Shown: piece by piece, positions 13,001-24,100 of the stretch
Position numbering within the stretch: the stretch's first letter is position 1
How the letters are laid out: the number at the start of each line of letters is the position of its first letter
Origin: Bedellia somnulentella
Taxonomy: Eukaryota; Arthropoda; Insecta; Lepidoptera; Bedelliidae
Length of the DNA: 64,000 bases
Direction: 5' to 3'
Assembly: GCA_963576735.1 (NCBI GenBank)
Contig: OY755184.1
Coordinates: 62,001 to 126,000 of the forward strand
Notes under the pieces: generated by a model
Databases searched by the model: none
Told to the model about the DNA's origin: nothing
The model's input: only the letters and a program-made list of their open reading frames with translations
Translations under genes and position numbers: made by a program

Positions 13001-16000
13001 TTTAGGTCCAGTAGGGTAGTAGTAGGGTGCTGTCTGTCAATGAGTCAGTAACGGAACGATTTTATATATAGAGATAACGGGGTTTAAATTATGGTTATTT
13101 GAATCATATTTACTCATATTGAAATTAAAATAAAATAATAATGAAGTGTCGTAAAAAAGGTTTAAGAAAAATATTTTCTTAAGGACACTTGGCTTTAATG
13201 GTACGATGCCACCTCTATCCATTGCAGATATTTCTGTAAGTTAGGATTAGCAATGGAAAAACTACATTCAAACCAAAAGAAACATGTTACAATGTTTTGC
13301 AACCCGCAATAATTTAAATGAAATCTATTTAGCTGTACTAGAAACCCAAAAGGGTGGGTGGTTCAGAAATGTGATGATAATTTAATATCGAAGTGATAAT
13401 GGTGACATAACACGTATGTACGGCGTCGGCTTAGAATAATAGGTAAGTACTACTAACCTATTTCTTGCCGCAGAAATTTGGTGGGAATCCTATCAATGAA
13501 ATTTTATTATATTGTTACTATCTTCTACCCAATTAACTTCCAAAAGTGACTGAAGAATTTTTAATTCTTTAGCTCTAGCGACCCCTTTTTGCACTTTACA
13601 GCCGTGAGTATAGATTAGGTTATGATTTTCCACAAGTGAAAATTTAAAACGTTTTTCCAACCCCAGCAACAGTTCCGCGTAGACATAGACAGTACCGCGC
13701 TCCCTCGCTGGCGTGACTCATCATATCCGGGGTGAGTTGGTGACTCACATTGGTCGTATTAGCTTTTCTGTCCACTCAAATTACAGCTAAATTTTAATGT
13801 GTTAACCTTTTCTTTAATTTTCTTTAAAGTTATTTAAGAGTCAAATAGTTGTCAACGGCAATTTTATTGAAAATATTGAAAAATACAACTCAATTTAGTT
13901 AATTCATTCATTCATTGCCTCAGGGAACAATAAAACATTACAATTAGTACAAAAAACACATACTATTTTAACAAAGAACAAAACAAAATAAGAAAATTAC
14001 TTAAACATTTAGAGACATATTTTATACTACTTATGTTATTGAACCGCTTGGAATGTTAGATTTTTCTAAAAAGTATTGTCCTGTGACCATTTAGTGAAGA
14101 ACAGTACTTTATCGTAGTGATATTATCCATGTCATACTCTTGCATGCTATAATTTTGTATTAAAAAATCCCCAAGCCTGTAACATATCTTAGCTCCAACC
14201 CCAACCGTGGTCAAGCAACCTTAGACACAGACAAAGTTGTAGACAACATTTCAACCCGAGGGTCGCGGTTTATGTCTATTCTGACCTGTCTGCGCGGACA
14301 CCGTCTAGCTAGCTGTGCCTGCTGAGCTGCTGTCAGTCCTATAGCGTTCATTTATAGATACTTCCTTCAAAAACAAATCTCAAACGTTCACGCCGAATAT
14401 CCCCGAAGGAGTTGGCAGAGTTACTAAAACTTCTGAACATCACGTGACATCGTCACCTTGTGTTTAGAGTACTCACGTTTTGCTTGGACAGTGTACTCAC
14501 GTGATAGGGGGCAGGCCTATCGCTATTTTGTACGAATACACTATAATAATAATAACTAAGCAAAACTTAGCCATGTGAGTTTCCTCACGATAAACCATAA
14601 ACAACTATGATAAATTAACCACACGTATGTGTTTAGAAAAGACAAATTGGTGTAGGCCCGACCCGGGATTAGAACACTAGTGGGCAGCACGTTAAGCGGT
14701 GTTCTACCCACTGAGCTATGGTTATAGGCAAAAATCACGCTAATACCAATAGACGTGATAAATAAGCAGTGATATTTCTATAAAAGCGGAGAATATTCTT
14801 TGGTAAATTAGGTAAGGTTTAGAGTTGTCGGTATGGATAGGCTGGTAAAGAAACAATTAAAGAAAACCTCGAAAAGCAACAAAAAACGATTAGATTATGA
14901 GCGTAAAGTTTTAACGTTTTAAAGCTTGATATAACAATTTCTCAGTATTGTAGCCATGATTTTGGCGGATAATAAGCACAGAGGTAAAATTGTAATTGAT
15001 TGTCTCGCGATGTGGCCAACGTCACCAACTAACTACTTTATTTTACAATCTTTTAGCCACTTAACTTCCAAAAGTGGCTGAGTTTCCGTCTCTCACCCTT
15101 TTTGAATTTTATATCCATAAAGATGAGGCGGTTAAATTTTATCCCATGTACGAGAACGTGACAGAGAAACAGGTTAGTGAAATGAAACTACAAATAACAA
15201 ATTGGTAGGACGTCAAGTAATATTCAGATGAAATTCTGTCAACCTATTAGAGATATGCGTCGTGAAGCGGTTATTGTATTGTAAGCAAATCTCAGTCACA
15301 TACAGAACGAGTATTGTCCGCGCGCAACCGTAATGGAACTGCATTACTATAATCACGAGCATCCTGCCGACCTCATCGTGACTCGGCGGCACTGCTGCCT
15401 ACATACATACTACCACAGTAATCATTAACAAAGAGCACAAAGTTTGCCGTCTAGTGGCTTAGAATGTCACAACCCCTTTCTACCCACGGGTGTCGTAAGA
15501 GATGACTAAGGATATGGGGCTTCTTAAATGGTTTTTGGGCGACGCGGTTGGACCAACTTTTTTTTTTTCTACCATCTTTTCCCCTATTCTAGCTCTATAG
15601 CTCTGGCCACCCTTTTTGGGATCTATACCCGTGAGTATATGTAAGTATGTACAAGATAAGAAGTAACGAGGCATGTATGAAAAGACAATAATATTGATAA
15701 TAAGGGAAGTTAAGGTCTGAATTAAAATATAAACATAATTTAAATTATTAGGGCAATAGCAAGTCAGTGAAACGCGAATGAATAGCTTTAAGTAAGCTTG
15801 TTGTCGTCCTGAGTTACGTATTTTTTTATATTCAGAAAGCTTTTTCTTTTTAATATCATTTCCAACTATTTAAGTGGATCTCTATATATAAAATCATTAA
15901 ATCATTCCGTTACGGACTGACAGACAGCGCACACCTTATCGGCTGCACCGAGAGAGCTGAAGTTATTGAATAATAAATAAGCAGATATATAGATGTAGAG

Positions 16001-19000
16001 CTTTAGTACTTAAGGTGAAAACTATGAAAGTAATTTCCTGAAATCCTCACGGAAACGGGAATTACGGGAAATTTAAATTTATATGAAGTTTTTGCGATCA
16101 GTTTGACATTTCATCAGTTTGATCATTTGCATTCTATCTGTAAAGGTAGACAAGTGGCGTTCCGCATTAACGTTAACACTGCTTAAAAAGTGTAGAAAGA
16201 AACAATGGAAGGAACAATTTCGCACTACGAGCCATTGGGGGCGTATACCCGGAGGTCGTGGGTTCGATCCCCGCTGGTGTCGAAATTTTTCTTTCCTTTA
16301 TTTATTACAAATAAACCCCACATAAGGTTTTCATGAACAAAAAACATTCTAATCAGTATGAAGTTTGCTATTAATACTCCGCAACAGATATAAGTGTACT
16401 ATACGAAAATATTTCCAGAAATTCGTACAGGAACAAGAAGTCCTACTGTAAGATCAAGGATTATATGGATTTATTGGATGGATAATTCTATAACTTTAGT
16501 ATAATAAAATAGAGATAGGGATCAAAAGGAAGGTTAATACTTGATAATTACTCAATTTATTATTTAACTAATTTTTTTTTATATTACAGGAGAGAAAAAC
16601 TGGTAATTTCTCAATGTGTGGTATGTGGGTTCCATGGATTTAGGTGAGCATTAATAAAGAAAGATTGCCCATATTTGTACTGAAACACTGGAACAGGAAA
16701 AAGGTTTATATTGCGGTATAACCGTGACTCCATGAATTTTAAAAACAAAAAGTAAAAAGTGTTACAGTATTTAAAAAAAAATATGTGCACACCAACGAAG
16801 TCGTGGGCAGAAAGCTAGTTAATTAAATACTGGCTGGTTTTGGTTTTATTTACATACTCTACTGTACACTTTCGCTTTATTAATTATTAAGTAAAATAAT
16901 CTGTAAAGTCAGTAAAGTGAAGACTTGAAAATAAAAATTTCTTAAATGAACAATTACAGACGATAAATCAATTTAGCAATAAAACCGTCGGTCACCGCCG
17001 TATTCGATATTCGAATTCAAACTTAGAACGCTAACACATTCGACCTTGCGCACCAGATCTAACCGGCCACTTGCAGGCGTACAGATAATCGAGCGAGAGG
17101 TGCTAACACGGCAATTCAAACTTCTTTTTATGTCTCAATTTAGGTGGCCCATTTTTTGCTACTCAATTAATTTCTTAATTAATTCGATCTGAAAATACAT
17201 TTAGTTCTAATAGTATTTATTAATAGTATTATTTAGTTTTGGTATAGACCAATCAGAACTTTTTAAGCTTCCCATTATTGTCATTTGTTAAACATATAAT
17301 AAAAATCACACGCAACGTTTAAAGTAGGATCAGTAGAATGGAGATCGTCTTGTTTTTGAAAGTTTCAGGCTTCTTGTCTTTTGGCTTGGGCCAAGTAAAA
17401 GTTGCTACTTTTACTTGGCCCAAGCTCAGACTTGGCTACTCCCTTTTTTTAAGGGACATAAATGAATGTAGTGAGATAAAAGTGATTAATCAGAAACAAT
17501 GCTATAGCAGTTAGAAAGAAGCATTTCATGAGGATTCATTAGAAAATACTTACTTATACTTATACTCACGCCCATTATTCCCATTGGGGTAGGCAGAGAC
17601 TATTGATCGCCACTTAGTACGATCTTGACAAACCTCTCTTGCTTCCCTTACATTCATTATTCTTCTCATACATGCTCTTTTATTCTTAAAAATGTTTAGA
17701 AATCATTACACCTTTTTTTAATTCACTATAACACCAATATCCATTTTTATTGTTACTAATCAAATTTTTTTTTAAATAGTTCTATTTAATTTTTATGTAG
17801 TAATTTGGTTTTCATTAAAGAAATAGGAAAAATATGAATGTTGTGTCAACTTCGCAATTTTAAACACAAAATCTACTCCTACCTAGAATATTACCAATTA
17901 GGTTTTTAGTTTGTAAGACAACAAACACATATTATATTTTATTAAGATGTTGTGTTCTCCGTTTTCTATAATTCCATATTTTGAGTAATATAAGACATTA
18001 CCAAAATATTTGTAAAAGTAAATTTGTTGATTTCACCAGTTATGCCGCAGACACAGAATATAAATATGATAATATCTTGTTTACACAAGTGAGAATATAA
18101 TAATTAGCAATCAAAAATGGAATACCAATTAGTTTTCATATTTTTCATATTATTATTACACAAACACAAAAACACCAATTACTAATAGCAAACTTTCTGT
18201 TATAGTTTGTCACTCATTTTAAGATTTACCATGTTTATTTTACTATGCACAATTTAGTTTTTATATACTTTGATAAATAAAATTTCATTCTTACAATAAA
18301 ACCCTATGACTATGATCTAAAAAAATATGATCTATACACATTTTCAGTTGGAAATGTGAAGGATTCAGATGTGTGAGGAATATAAAATATTATAGTTTTA
18401 CAAAAACATTTGATACATAAATAAAATTTATTACTTACACAGCAATCATGAAGATCATGGTGTACAGAACTATTAGTATTTTTACCACTCATTTGGTGAT
18501 ATATGGTATGTGTATGGTGTACCTTGTGTTGGAGAAAGCTCAGTTGCAATTGCAACCTTTAGAAATAATATTGTTGTGATGAATAAGTTACTAATGATAC
18601 TCAAATTTTCAGTCACAAGGTGTTGTAAATAAATGTAACTAGTGTATAAAGTTGTTTTTATTTTTATCAATTTGTTTTCGGAGTTTTGTGTATATTTTAA
18701 GATTGTTTTAAATTGGTATATATTTAATGTGGAAATAAAATATATGTTAATTGATTAATCTCTACAATCTTGCTTTCAATTATCCAAAGACTTACCAACA
18801 CTTGATGGTGCGTCCGGTTTCCTTGGTGTACCCATTGAACATTTTTTACAGGCTCCTCAGCATCACCACAAGGCAGTATAGCGTCTGAGCCTTGGTCTAC
18901 AAATAACTCCTGGATACCTCTATCATCTGCAGCCACTTGATAAACAACTAAAACAATGTGAAGACCATGTTAATTGTAATTTCTATATATGCCCTCAAGC

Positions 19001-19254
19001 TGATACTCTCGCGCTTTATTTACTCAATAATTAGTGATGTCTTATACGCTGTCCGTGGTTGTGATTACTACTTATTCGGCGCACTTCTAACACATCAGTT
19101 GAACAGTATTTTGTTGAATTACAAAATAAACAGGAATACTAGATGCTTCTCATTCTTAAATTATATCAAATAATCCACAAGCAAAAATTAATTTTCTATA
19201 ATAAATACCTTGAACAGCGACACAGATCGAAAGACCTATATATCCAGGAATCAT
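9929..19254 (-). CDS. Single-pass surface protein with one Ig domain and one FN3 domain
   Basis: Six exons join with consistent phases: 19209-19254, 18796-18947, 11606-11717, 11342-11517, 10626-10755, 9929-10066 (minus strand). The product starts with a hydrophobic signal peptide (MIPGYIGLSICVAVQ...). It continues with an Ig domain (Cys in ILPCGD, Trp in VQWVHQ, and the DAGLYEC motif across two exons), an FN3 domain (Trp in LVLWGV, Tyr in the TAQYRAAP strand, and the YYFRVWATNALGPG motif), and a TM helix (WWLAAVCVVGGTLAVLAVSL) followed by RDLRA. Such proteins act in cell adhesion or guidance at the membrane; the exact orthologue is not recognised. A donor (CAG|gtgagg) closes the TM exon in phase 1, so cytoplasmic exons may follow. 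If that donor is skipped the frame stops five codons later at 9915. Transcribed divergently from Ksr. Confidence 0.8.
10626..10755 (-). CDS. Ig-FN3 gene, exon 5 (second half of FN3 domain)
   Basis: Acceptor ggttgcag|CGC, donor GCCG|gtaact. Encodes RQIDVYHLEPNSSYYFRVWA and TNALGPGQPVEVAATTL, the E-F-G strands of FN3 with the Y-x-F-R-V-x-A-x-N-x-x-G signature. Confidence 0.85.
11342..11517 (-). CDS. Ig-FN3 gene, exon 4 (first half of FN3 domain)
   Basis: Acceptor gtgtgtag|CG, donor TCG|gtacgt. Starts with VPPPLVNVSV, has LVLWGVAGDGGLPITDF and TAQYRAAPAEPW typical of FN3 A-C' strands. Confidence 0.85.
11606..11717 (-). CDS. Ig-FN3 gene, exon 3 (second half of Ig domain)
   Basis: Acceptor ccgcag|GCG, donor GGA|gtgagt. 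Encodes ADGQLVLWNASAADAGLYEC and ARENEPGWLDRVNVTVR, the E-F-G strands with the Ig hallmark D-x-G-x-Y-x-C. Contains N-glycosylation sequons (NAS, NVT). GC-rich. Confidence 0.85.
12579..13076 (-). mobile_element. Helitron-like element
   Basis: In minus orientation it starts near TCTCTATATATAAAATCGTT and ends GAAGTCCCGGGCCAAGGCTAGT, the start/end style of lepidopteran Helitron-like elements, and it shares CCGTTAC(G/T)GACT(C/G)A and CAGACAGC-type blocks with 15880-16819. No coding capacity. Confidence 0.5.
13077..13424. other. Intron sequence, nothing recognised
   Basis: Within the 7.1-kb intron of the Ig-FN3 gene. AT-rich, no exon, no recognisable element. Confidence 0.5.
13425..13620 (-). repeat. 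SINE family A, diverged copy
   Basis: Minus orientation: GCGTCGGCTTAGAATAATAG head, 'acccaattaacttccaaaagtg', 'ctctagcgacccctttttgc' and a GCCGTGAGTATAG tail. Confidence 0.6.
14381..14725 (-). repeat. tRNA-derived SINE, family C, copy 2
   Basis: Shares the CCCCGAAGG(A/G)GTTGGCAGAG block, GTGATAGGGGGCAGGCCTAT and the ACAAATTGGTGTAGGCCCG block with copies at 8088 and 55565. Diverged at the tRNA-like head (CATAGCTCAGTGGGTAGAAC on the minus strand, a good A box). Confidence 0.7.
15050..15125 (-). repeat. SINE family A fragment
   Basis: Contains 'acaatcttttagccacttaa', 'cttccaaaagtggctgag' and 'tttatatccataaag', the central and tail blocks of family A. Confidence 0.5.
15446..15650 (-). repeat. 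SINE family A copy
   Basis: Minus orientation with head GCCGTCTAGTGGCTTAGAAT, 'gtgtcgtaagagatgactaa', 'gggcgacgcggttgga', 'ccctttttgggatctatacc' and the tail CCGTGAGTATATGTAAGTAT. Confidence 0.75.
15880..16819 (+). mobile_element. Helitron-like element carrying a nested SINE
   Basis: Starts TCTCTATATATAAAATCATT, contains CCGTTACGGACTGACAGACA, and ends CAACGAAGTCGTGGGCAGAA + AGCTAGT, the familiar terminal sequence of lepidopteran Helitron-like elements. A tRNA-like SINE (16196-16345) lies within it. Confidence 0.55.
16196..16345 (+). repeat. tRNA-like SINE, family D, copy 1
   Basis: Includes GGGGGCGTATACCCGGAGGT, a B-box-like GGGTTCGATCCC, then GTGTCGAAATTTTTCTTTCC and a tail with 'ccccacataaggttttcatg'. 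Same family as copies at 22876, 26305, 27158 and 33968. Confidence 0.7.
17384..17425. repeat. Perfect 19-bp palindrome with 4-nt loop
   Basis: GCTTGGGCCAAGTAAAAGT at 17384-17402, loop TGCT, and the exact complement at 17407-17425. In the Ig-FN3 intron, in an AT-rich context; would form a very stable hairpin in RNA or DNA. Confidence 0.9.
17555..17720 (-). repeat. LINE family B 3'-end fragment
   Basis: Starts with ACTTATACTCACGCCCATTA, then CCCATTGGGGTAGGCAGAGA, 'tcttgacaaacctctcttgc'. Same 3' region as 40905-41290, where the reverse strand still encodes the end of a reverse transcriptase ORF. Confidence 0.65.
18796..18947 (-). CDS. Ig-FN3 gene, exon 2 (first half of Ig domain)
   Basis: Acceptor tttag|TT and donor GTTG|gtaagt. 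Encodes VAADDRGIQELFVDQGSDAI then LPCGDAEE and NVQWVHQGNRTHHQVL, supplying the B-strand Cys and C-strand Trp. Ends in phase 0. A 7.1-kb intron follows. Confidence 0.85.
19209..19254 (-). CDS. Ig-FN3 gene, exon 1 (start codon and signal peptide)
   Basis: ATG at 19254 begins MIPGYIGLSICVAVQ; the exon ends in phase 1 at a somewhat weak donor (CAAG|gtattt). The last G joins TT of the next exon to make Val. The start is chosen because it is the only ATG and gives a good signal peptide. Confidence 0.7.
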
Positions 19255-19557
19255 TCTAGGGAACCTACATTTAAAACCTAGTCGGAAGGAGTATTTGATG
19301 GATGCTATCTAATTTTAAAGTAAAAAGATTAATTTCCTAACTATTACATTGCGGGCAAAAAGCTGTGGTGTAGATTATAATATAAACTCAGACTGACGGA
19401 AAATGAGAAAATTAGGAAAATTGACAACAACAAACGTCAGTCAATAAATTTCAGCGTATAATTTTATTTGCATGGCTTGGGACATCGTAATGCCATGAAA
19501 TCTTAACCAGTATCAAGTGACTAAAAATACAAAACACGTACATCCATACTTTTTAAC

Positions 19558-19640
19558 CGACTAAAATAAATCCCTAAAAGGGGTAGCCAGAACTTCAGAT
19601 TAATAATTAATCAGCCACTTTTTAAAGTTCAGTGTAAATT
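19558..19640 (+). repeat. SINE family A fragment
   Basis: Contains 'aaatccctaaaaggggtagc', 'cagaacttcagatta' and 'tcagccactttt'. Confidence 0.55.
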
Positions 19641-20312
19641 ATAATTTAAGTAGTATCTAGATAAGATATATCAAACCAAATAAGACTTAACTCAATAAAA
19701 TACTAATAATTAATCATAGGAAGCCTTTTTTTATCGATTTTATATAAGTGATAACAACTGATTTAAATAAATAAACTTTTAAGCTGGTCAATTTTAAAGT
19801 TTTGCCTTTAAAAAAGTTGACGGATTGTACATTTGTTTTAATGACAATGAAGACAAATTGAAGTAAAATCCGGGCGGCATAGCTAGGGGTGGTAAAATTA
19901 AGTTTTGAAAACCACTAAGACCTGAGTTTTGCGCCCTCACCTGCACGACTTACCTCAGGATCATCATCATTTGGCGATGTCATCGCTGACTTACTACAAG
20001 TGTCGTCGGACTTGACATGTAAAATATATCAAAACAATACCCACTTTAAGAAACATGCAGCAGATTTAGGACAAAAATGCGAGCGCTATCCATATATAGC
20101 CGAATTCTGTTAGGCAAATCATGTTTAAAGAATCAGGCTCTGAATGGATATCTAGCTTTTAATCTTTGGCTAGCAAGTATATCTGTTGGTCTGCAAATAA
20201 ACGGTATTGACGACGGCAATAAAGAGCGATTGGCTCACAATCCACCATTGCGACCTGAAGCTAATCAGACTCAAATAATAAATAACATAATATTCTTGCA
20301 GTTTTATTTCCT

Positions 20313-20576
20313 AACTAACTCCTTGCTGTGTAGTGTCGGCTTAGAATAGCACTACCCCATTTCTTTCGGTGGGTGTACATAAGAGGCGACTAACGGTATT
20401 GGGGCATTTGAGGGATTATTGGGCGATGCGGTTGGAGACCCATCACCAACAACTTTTATTTTACCATGTTTTCCCCACGCAACTTCCAAAAGTGGCTGAG
20501 AAATTTCTGATTCGTTAGGTCTGGCTACCCCTTCAAGGGATTTATAGCCGTGAGTATATGTATTTATGTATGTATG
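20313..20576 (-). repeat. Complete SINE family A copy with 11-bp target duplication
   Basis: Flanked by TTTTATTTCCT at 20302-20312 and 20577-20587. Minus orientation: GCTGTGTAGTGTCGGCTTAG head, then 'gaggcgactaacggtattgg', 'gggcgatgcggttggagacc', 'ctggctaccccttcaaggga' and the tail GCCGTGAGTATATGTATTTA + TGTATGTATG. Confidence 0.85.
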
Positions 20577-21009
20577 TTTTATTTCCTCAAATATTTCATG
20601 TTGACCTTATTTTCCCTATTCATCATAATTGGGTAAAACTTGGAAAAAAATCCATACTTGTTATAAGTTGCTATAAGAGGAGGTACCGCCATCTTGTGAA
20701 AAGAAGCAAAATCATTTAAAATAGCCAAAGTATTTGACTTTGTATATTGTACCCTACACTTAATGTAATGTCAGCTGTCAAAAATGACCACTCTCTTCTC
20801 TATGTTTACGTAGATCAGATCAGAGACAAGTTTATAGATTTTATGTTATGTTATGACTATGGTATTATGGTTGGTTTGGTTGGTTATGGCTGCTGCTGAT
20901 AAATCGGCAATAATACACCGCAATGTTTTGAATATTCAATATGATATTCGTGTTATGTATCAATTATAAGTAGAAGTTATTAGAAAAAACAAGTGCTGTG
21001 ATAATTGTA

Positions 21010-21174
21010 ATGGATGCAGAGAGTGAATATGAAATTAAGAAAGCCCGGGATGCTGTACAGATGATACAGACAATTCAATCTATGATTGATGTTTCTGCTG
21101 AAAGGCTCAAAGGTCTGAGGACGCAATGTTCTACAAGCGCGGAACTGACTCAGCAAGAGATCCGGACCCTGGAG
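21010..21174 (+). CDS. ksr: Ksr exon 1 (start, coiled-coil part of CA1)
   Basis: ATG at 21010; 55 codons beginning [20 protein letters not shown], strongly helical. Donor GAG|gtaacg, phase 0. Confidence 0.9.
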
Positions 21175-24100
21175 GTAACGTCCTTGACCGCAATTTCGTG
21201 ACGTGAAAGTTGGCATTACGCCTGTCCTTGAACGCTACACTTTCCCCCGGGTGCTCAAGGACTTTTCCCGGTCTCAAGGTTTCGTTCCAATAGTTCAATG
21301 CCATACAGCTTACTCGACACTACATCGTATGCAATGTACTATGATGCGTCATTGTGGCTACTTTTGAGGAAATTAAAGGAGTTTTATATATTGGGCTGAC
21401 ATACTTAGAGTTTGATAAAAAAACAACTATGAAACACGGATTTCTATCACAGATTTACAGTCTTTTCAGAGTTACTATAAAATGTTTAGAGACTAATTGA
21501 TTGTGCCATATGGAAAGCAAAGATAGTTTATTATCAATTTGCTAAAAAAATCAATTTATCTACTATTATTCGTCTGTTTGCTTTGTTAGAATTCCCCTGA
21601 TTATACTACATAGATACACTTTCTTTATTAGATAAAAAACTTGGTACTTAGTTCTTGATGCTGTCCTTTTTTTATCATTATGATAAATTTATATTATATT
21701 TTCATTACATTTGTTCTAATAAAATAGTCTTTCACCCTCTATATACTGTTGAAAAATTATTATTACATATGAACATTGCATATACTGCAAGGGTCAAAAT
21801 TAGGTGACCCTGTGACAGTGCTGTGGGATGTGAAGTTTTTTTTACTTAATATTACATTCTTTCATCAATCCATTAATTGAACATAATATTTTTTACATAC
21901 AAAACTAAGAACGGTAAATAAAATTATTACTGTTTTTTCTTACTTCAAATAGTAATAATTGACAATTAATAAATATTGGGATTGTACATTTATTAAAATA
22001 AAAGGTACAAATCCAAAGTATAATTCCAGAATACTATCTCATAGTGTCCACACTATCTTGCAAATGTGTTGACAGTTAACTAAAATAATTTGACTTCTGC
22101 TTTCAGGGTAAACTGGTTAAGCATTTCTCACGACAACTTTGGATTTTGGCTAAATTTGGTGATGAGCTGCGACAAGAACTAAAGGATATACCAAATTTGC
22201 AGCAATGGCTCAAAGTGGTGGGACTCTCACAAGACTCAATAGACGTGAGTATACATACATACATACATATACTCACGCCATTAGTTCTCATTGGGGTAGG
22301 CAGAGACTATCGATCGCTACTTCATACGATCCTGACAAACCTCTCTCAGACGTGAGTATATTTATATATGATCAATATTATACTTAAAAACTAGGACTTC
22401 AATGAAAATTGCGAATGAAATGAATCACGCTGAGCGAGTTAGGTAAATCTCAGTCTGCTTACTATCTTTGCTGTCAGTTTTAAGCTTTAAGCCATGCTCT
22501 AAATAAGAAAACCATTAACTTTTTTCTATTGACTTCAATGGGTAGAAGTATGATGTAGAGGATTATTTAATTACTTACAAAAAATGGTGTTACAACTTTG
22601 TCTCAAGTTGCTGATAAAAAAAATACAAATAGTTTAGTCTAGTTATAAAGTTAGTTAATTTATCATCATATATGACTTACCTAAAGTAGTCCAACATGCA
22701 AAGTGCCTTATTTTTGTGGGAAATTTAAAATTGTTACTCCCAATTGAAAATGAAACATATTGAAAAACACCTGCACAATGATATTGAAAAGCTTGTCAAA
22801 TGGAGTACAACAAATTAGTTTGAGTTCAATATAAAGAAGAAAGCTGCTTGTGGAACATGAAATTTTTTCATAAATAAAAGATGTTATTAAAGGAAAGAAA
22901 AATTTCGACACTGGCGGGGTTTGAACCCGCGACCTTCGGGTATACGCCCCCGTCGCTCTGCCAACTGAGCTACAGTGTCAGTTGGCATCCAGCGCGAAAT
23001 TTCTCTATCCTTTGTTTCTTTTTTACACGTTCAAGTAGTGTTTGCGTTTCCTACCTCCAAACCTGTTCTAGAACTCGAGTATTAGTGTTCAAAAGTTCGA
23101 AAAATCACCAAGTGTCGGAGCGCAAACGGACGTGACTTTGGGACGATCGAATATGAAAAAAATTCATTGCATTGTTTACGTAATTTTTCCATAGACTAAC
23201 ATTGTATTTTTTTAATGGTGATTATTCCTCAGTGGTACAGCCGATTTTTATCAAAATTTACATAAACCATCTAGACATGGTCCTTGAGAACCATGCAAAA
23301 TTTCAGGGTTCTGAGTTGAGCCGTTTGGGAGGAGTACGATCACAACGAAATGCAAAAGTCGGGGGTAAATGGAGCTTCGCTCGCTACGCTCGCTCCGCTC
23401 CAATAAATTAAGGCTATGCAATAACTTAAAGGAAATTCTCAAAGAATAGTATACAATATTTAATTATAAAACTTAACTCTATGTGTATATTTCTTGTTAT
23501 AATTGTATGAAACATGAAGAAAGTGTGTGTGATGGTGGTGTGTGCGTTGCAGCGTATCGTGGCGGGCGTGGGGTCGCTGGAGACGCTGCGGCTGCGCTCG
23601 GAGCACGAGCTGGGCGCCATGCTGGCGGGCGCGCGGCCCGGGGAGGCGCGCCGCCTGGCCCGCGCCATGCAGCGCCTGCGGACCTACACCGGTACCATGC
23701 ATTGCTATCATACGTCTTGCCCCTTTTACCATCAGTACTGTCCCGATCTTGAAAGTTGGACATGGAATCCAACTTGCACAAAATTTCTTATACTAAGTGG
23801 CGCTACCACCCCTGTTTTATCAAATCACCTAAAATGTAATCATATGTCTTTCCGAGGTAGCTTCAAATGAAACCGCCCAGTAAAGTAGCAAAAAGTAGTC
23901 TAAATTGCTGGCATCGCTGGTTGTGCACGTGACCAATCATGTCCTTAGATTAAGCATGTACCAAATAACATTAGATGTAAGCTTTACTAACAAATCTGTA
24001 CCATGTTCTGCGTTTAATAAAGTTTTCTTATTATTATTATTTACCTGCACTCCAAATCTAATCCATTTCATTTCAATTAATTACACCTAAAATTATTCAT

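Larger units (their letters stand above)
19255..21009. promoter_or_regulatory. Divergent upstream region between the Ig-FN3 gene and Ksr
   Basis: About 1.75 kb separating the two start codons. It contains SINE family A copies at 19560-19640 and 20313-20576. No core promoter motif could be assigned with confidence. The 5' UTR of Ksr should lie within the last few hundred bases. Confidence 0.4.

Noticed and set aside
20077..20349. 90-codon plus-strand open frame upstream of Ksr
   Set aside because: The end runs into a SINE family A copy, the start has no splice or promoter context, and no domain is recognised.
22896..22980. Functional tRNA gene
   Set aside because: The anticodon stem does not pair properly and the same sequence recurs with SINE tails at several sites.
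23460..23870. Several overlapping open frames around Ksr exon 3
   Set aside because: They are shadows of the GC-rich exon, whose own frame has proper splice sites and KSR similarity.
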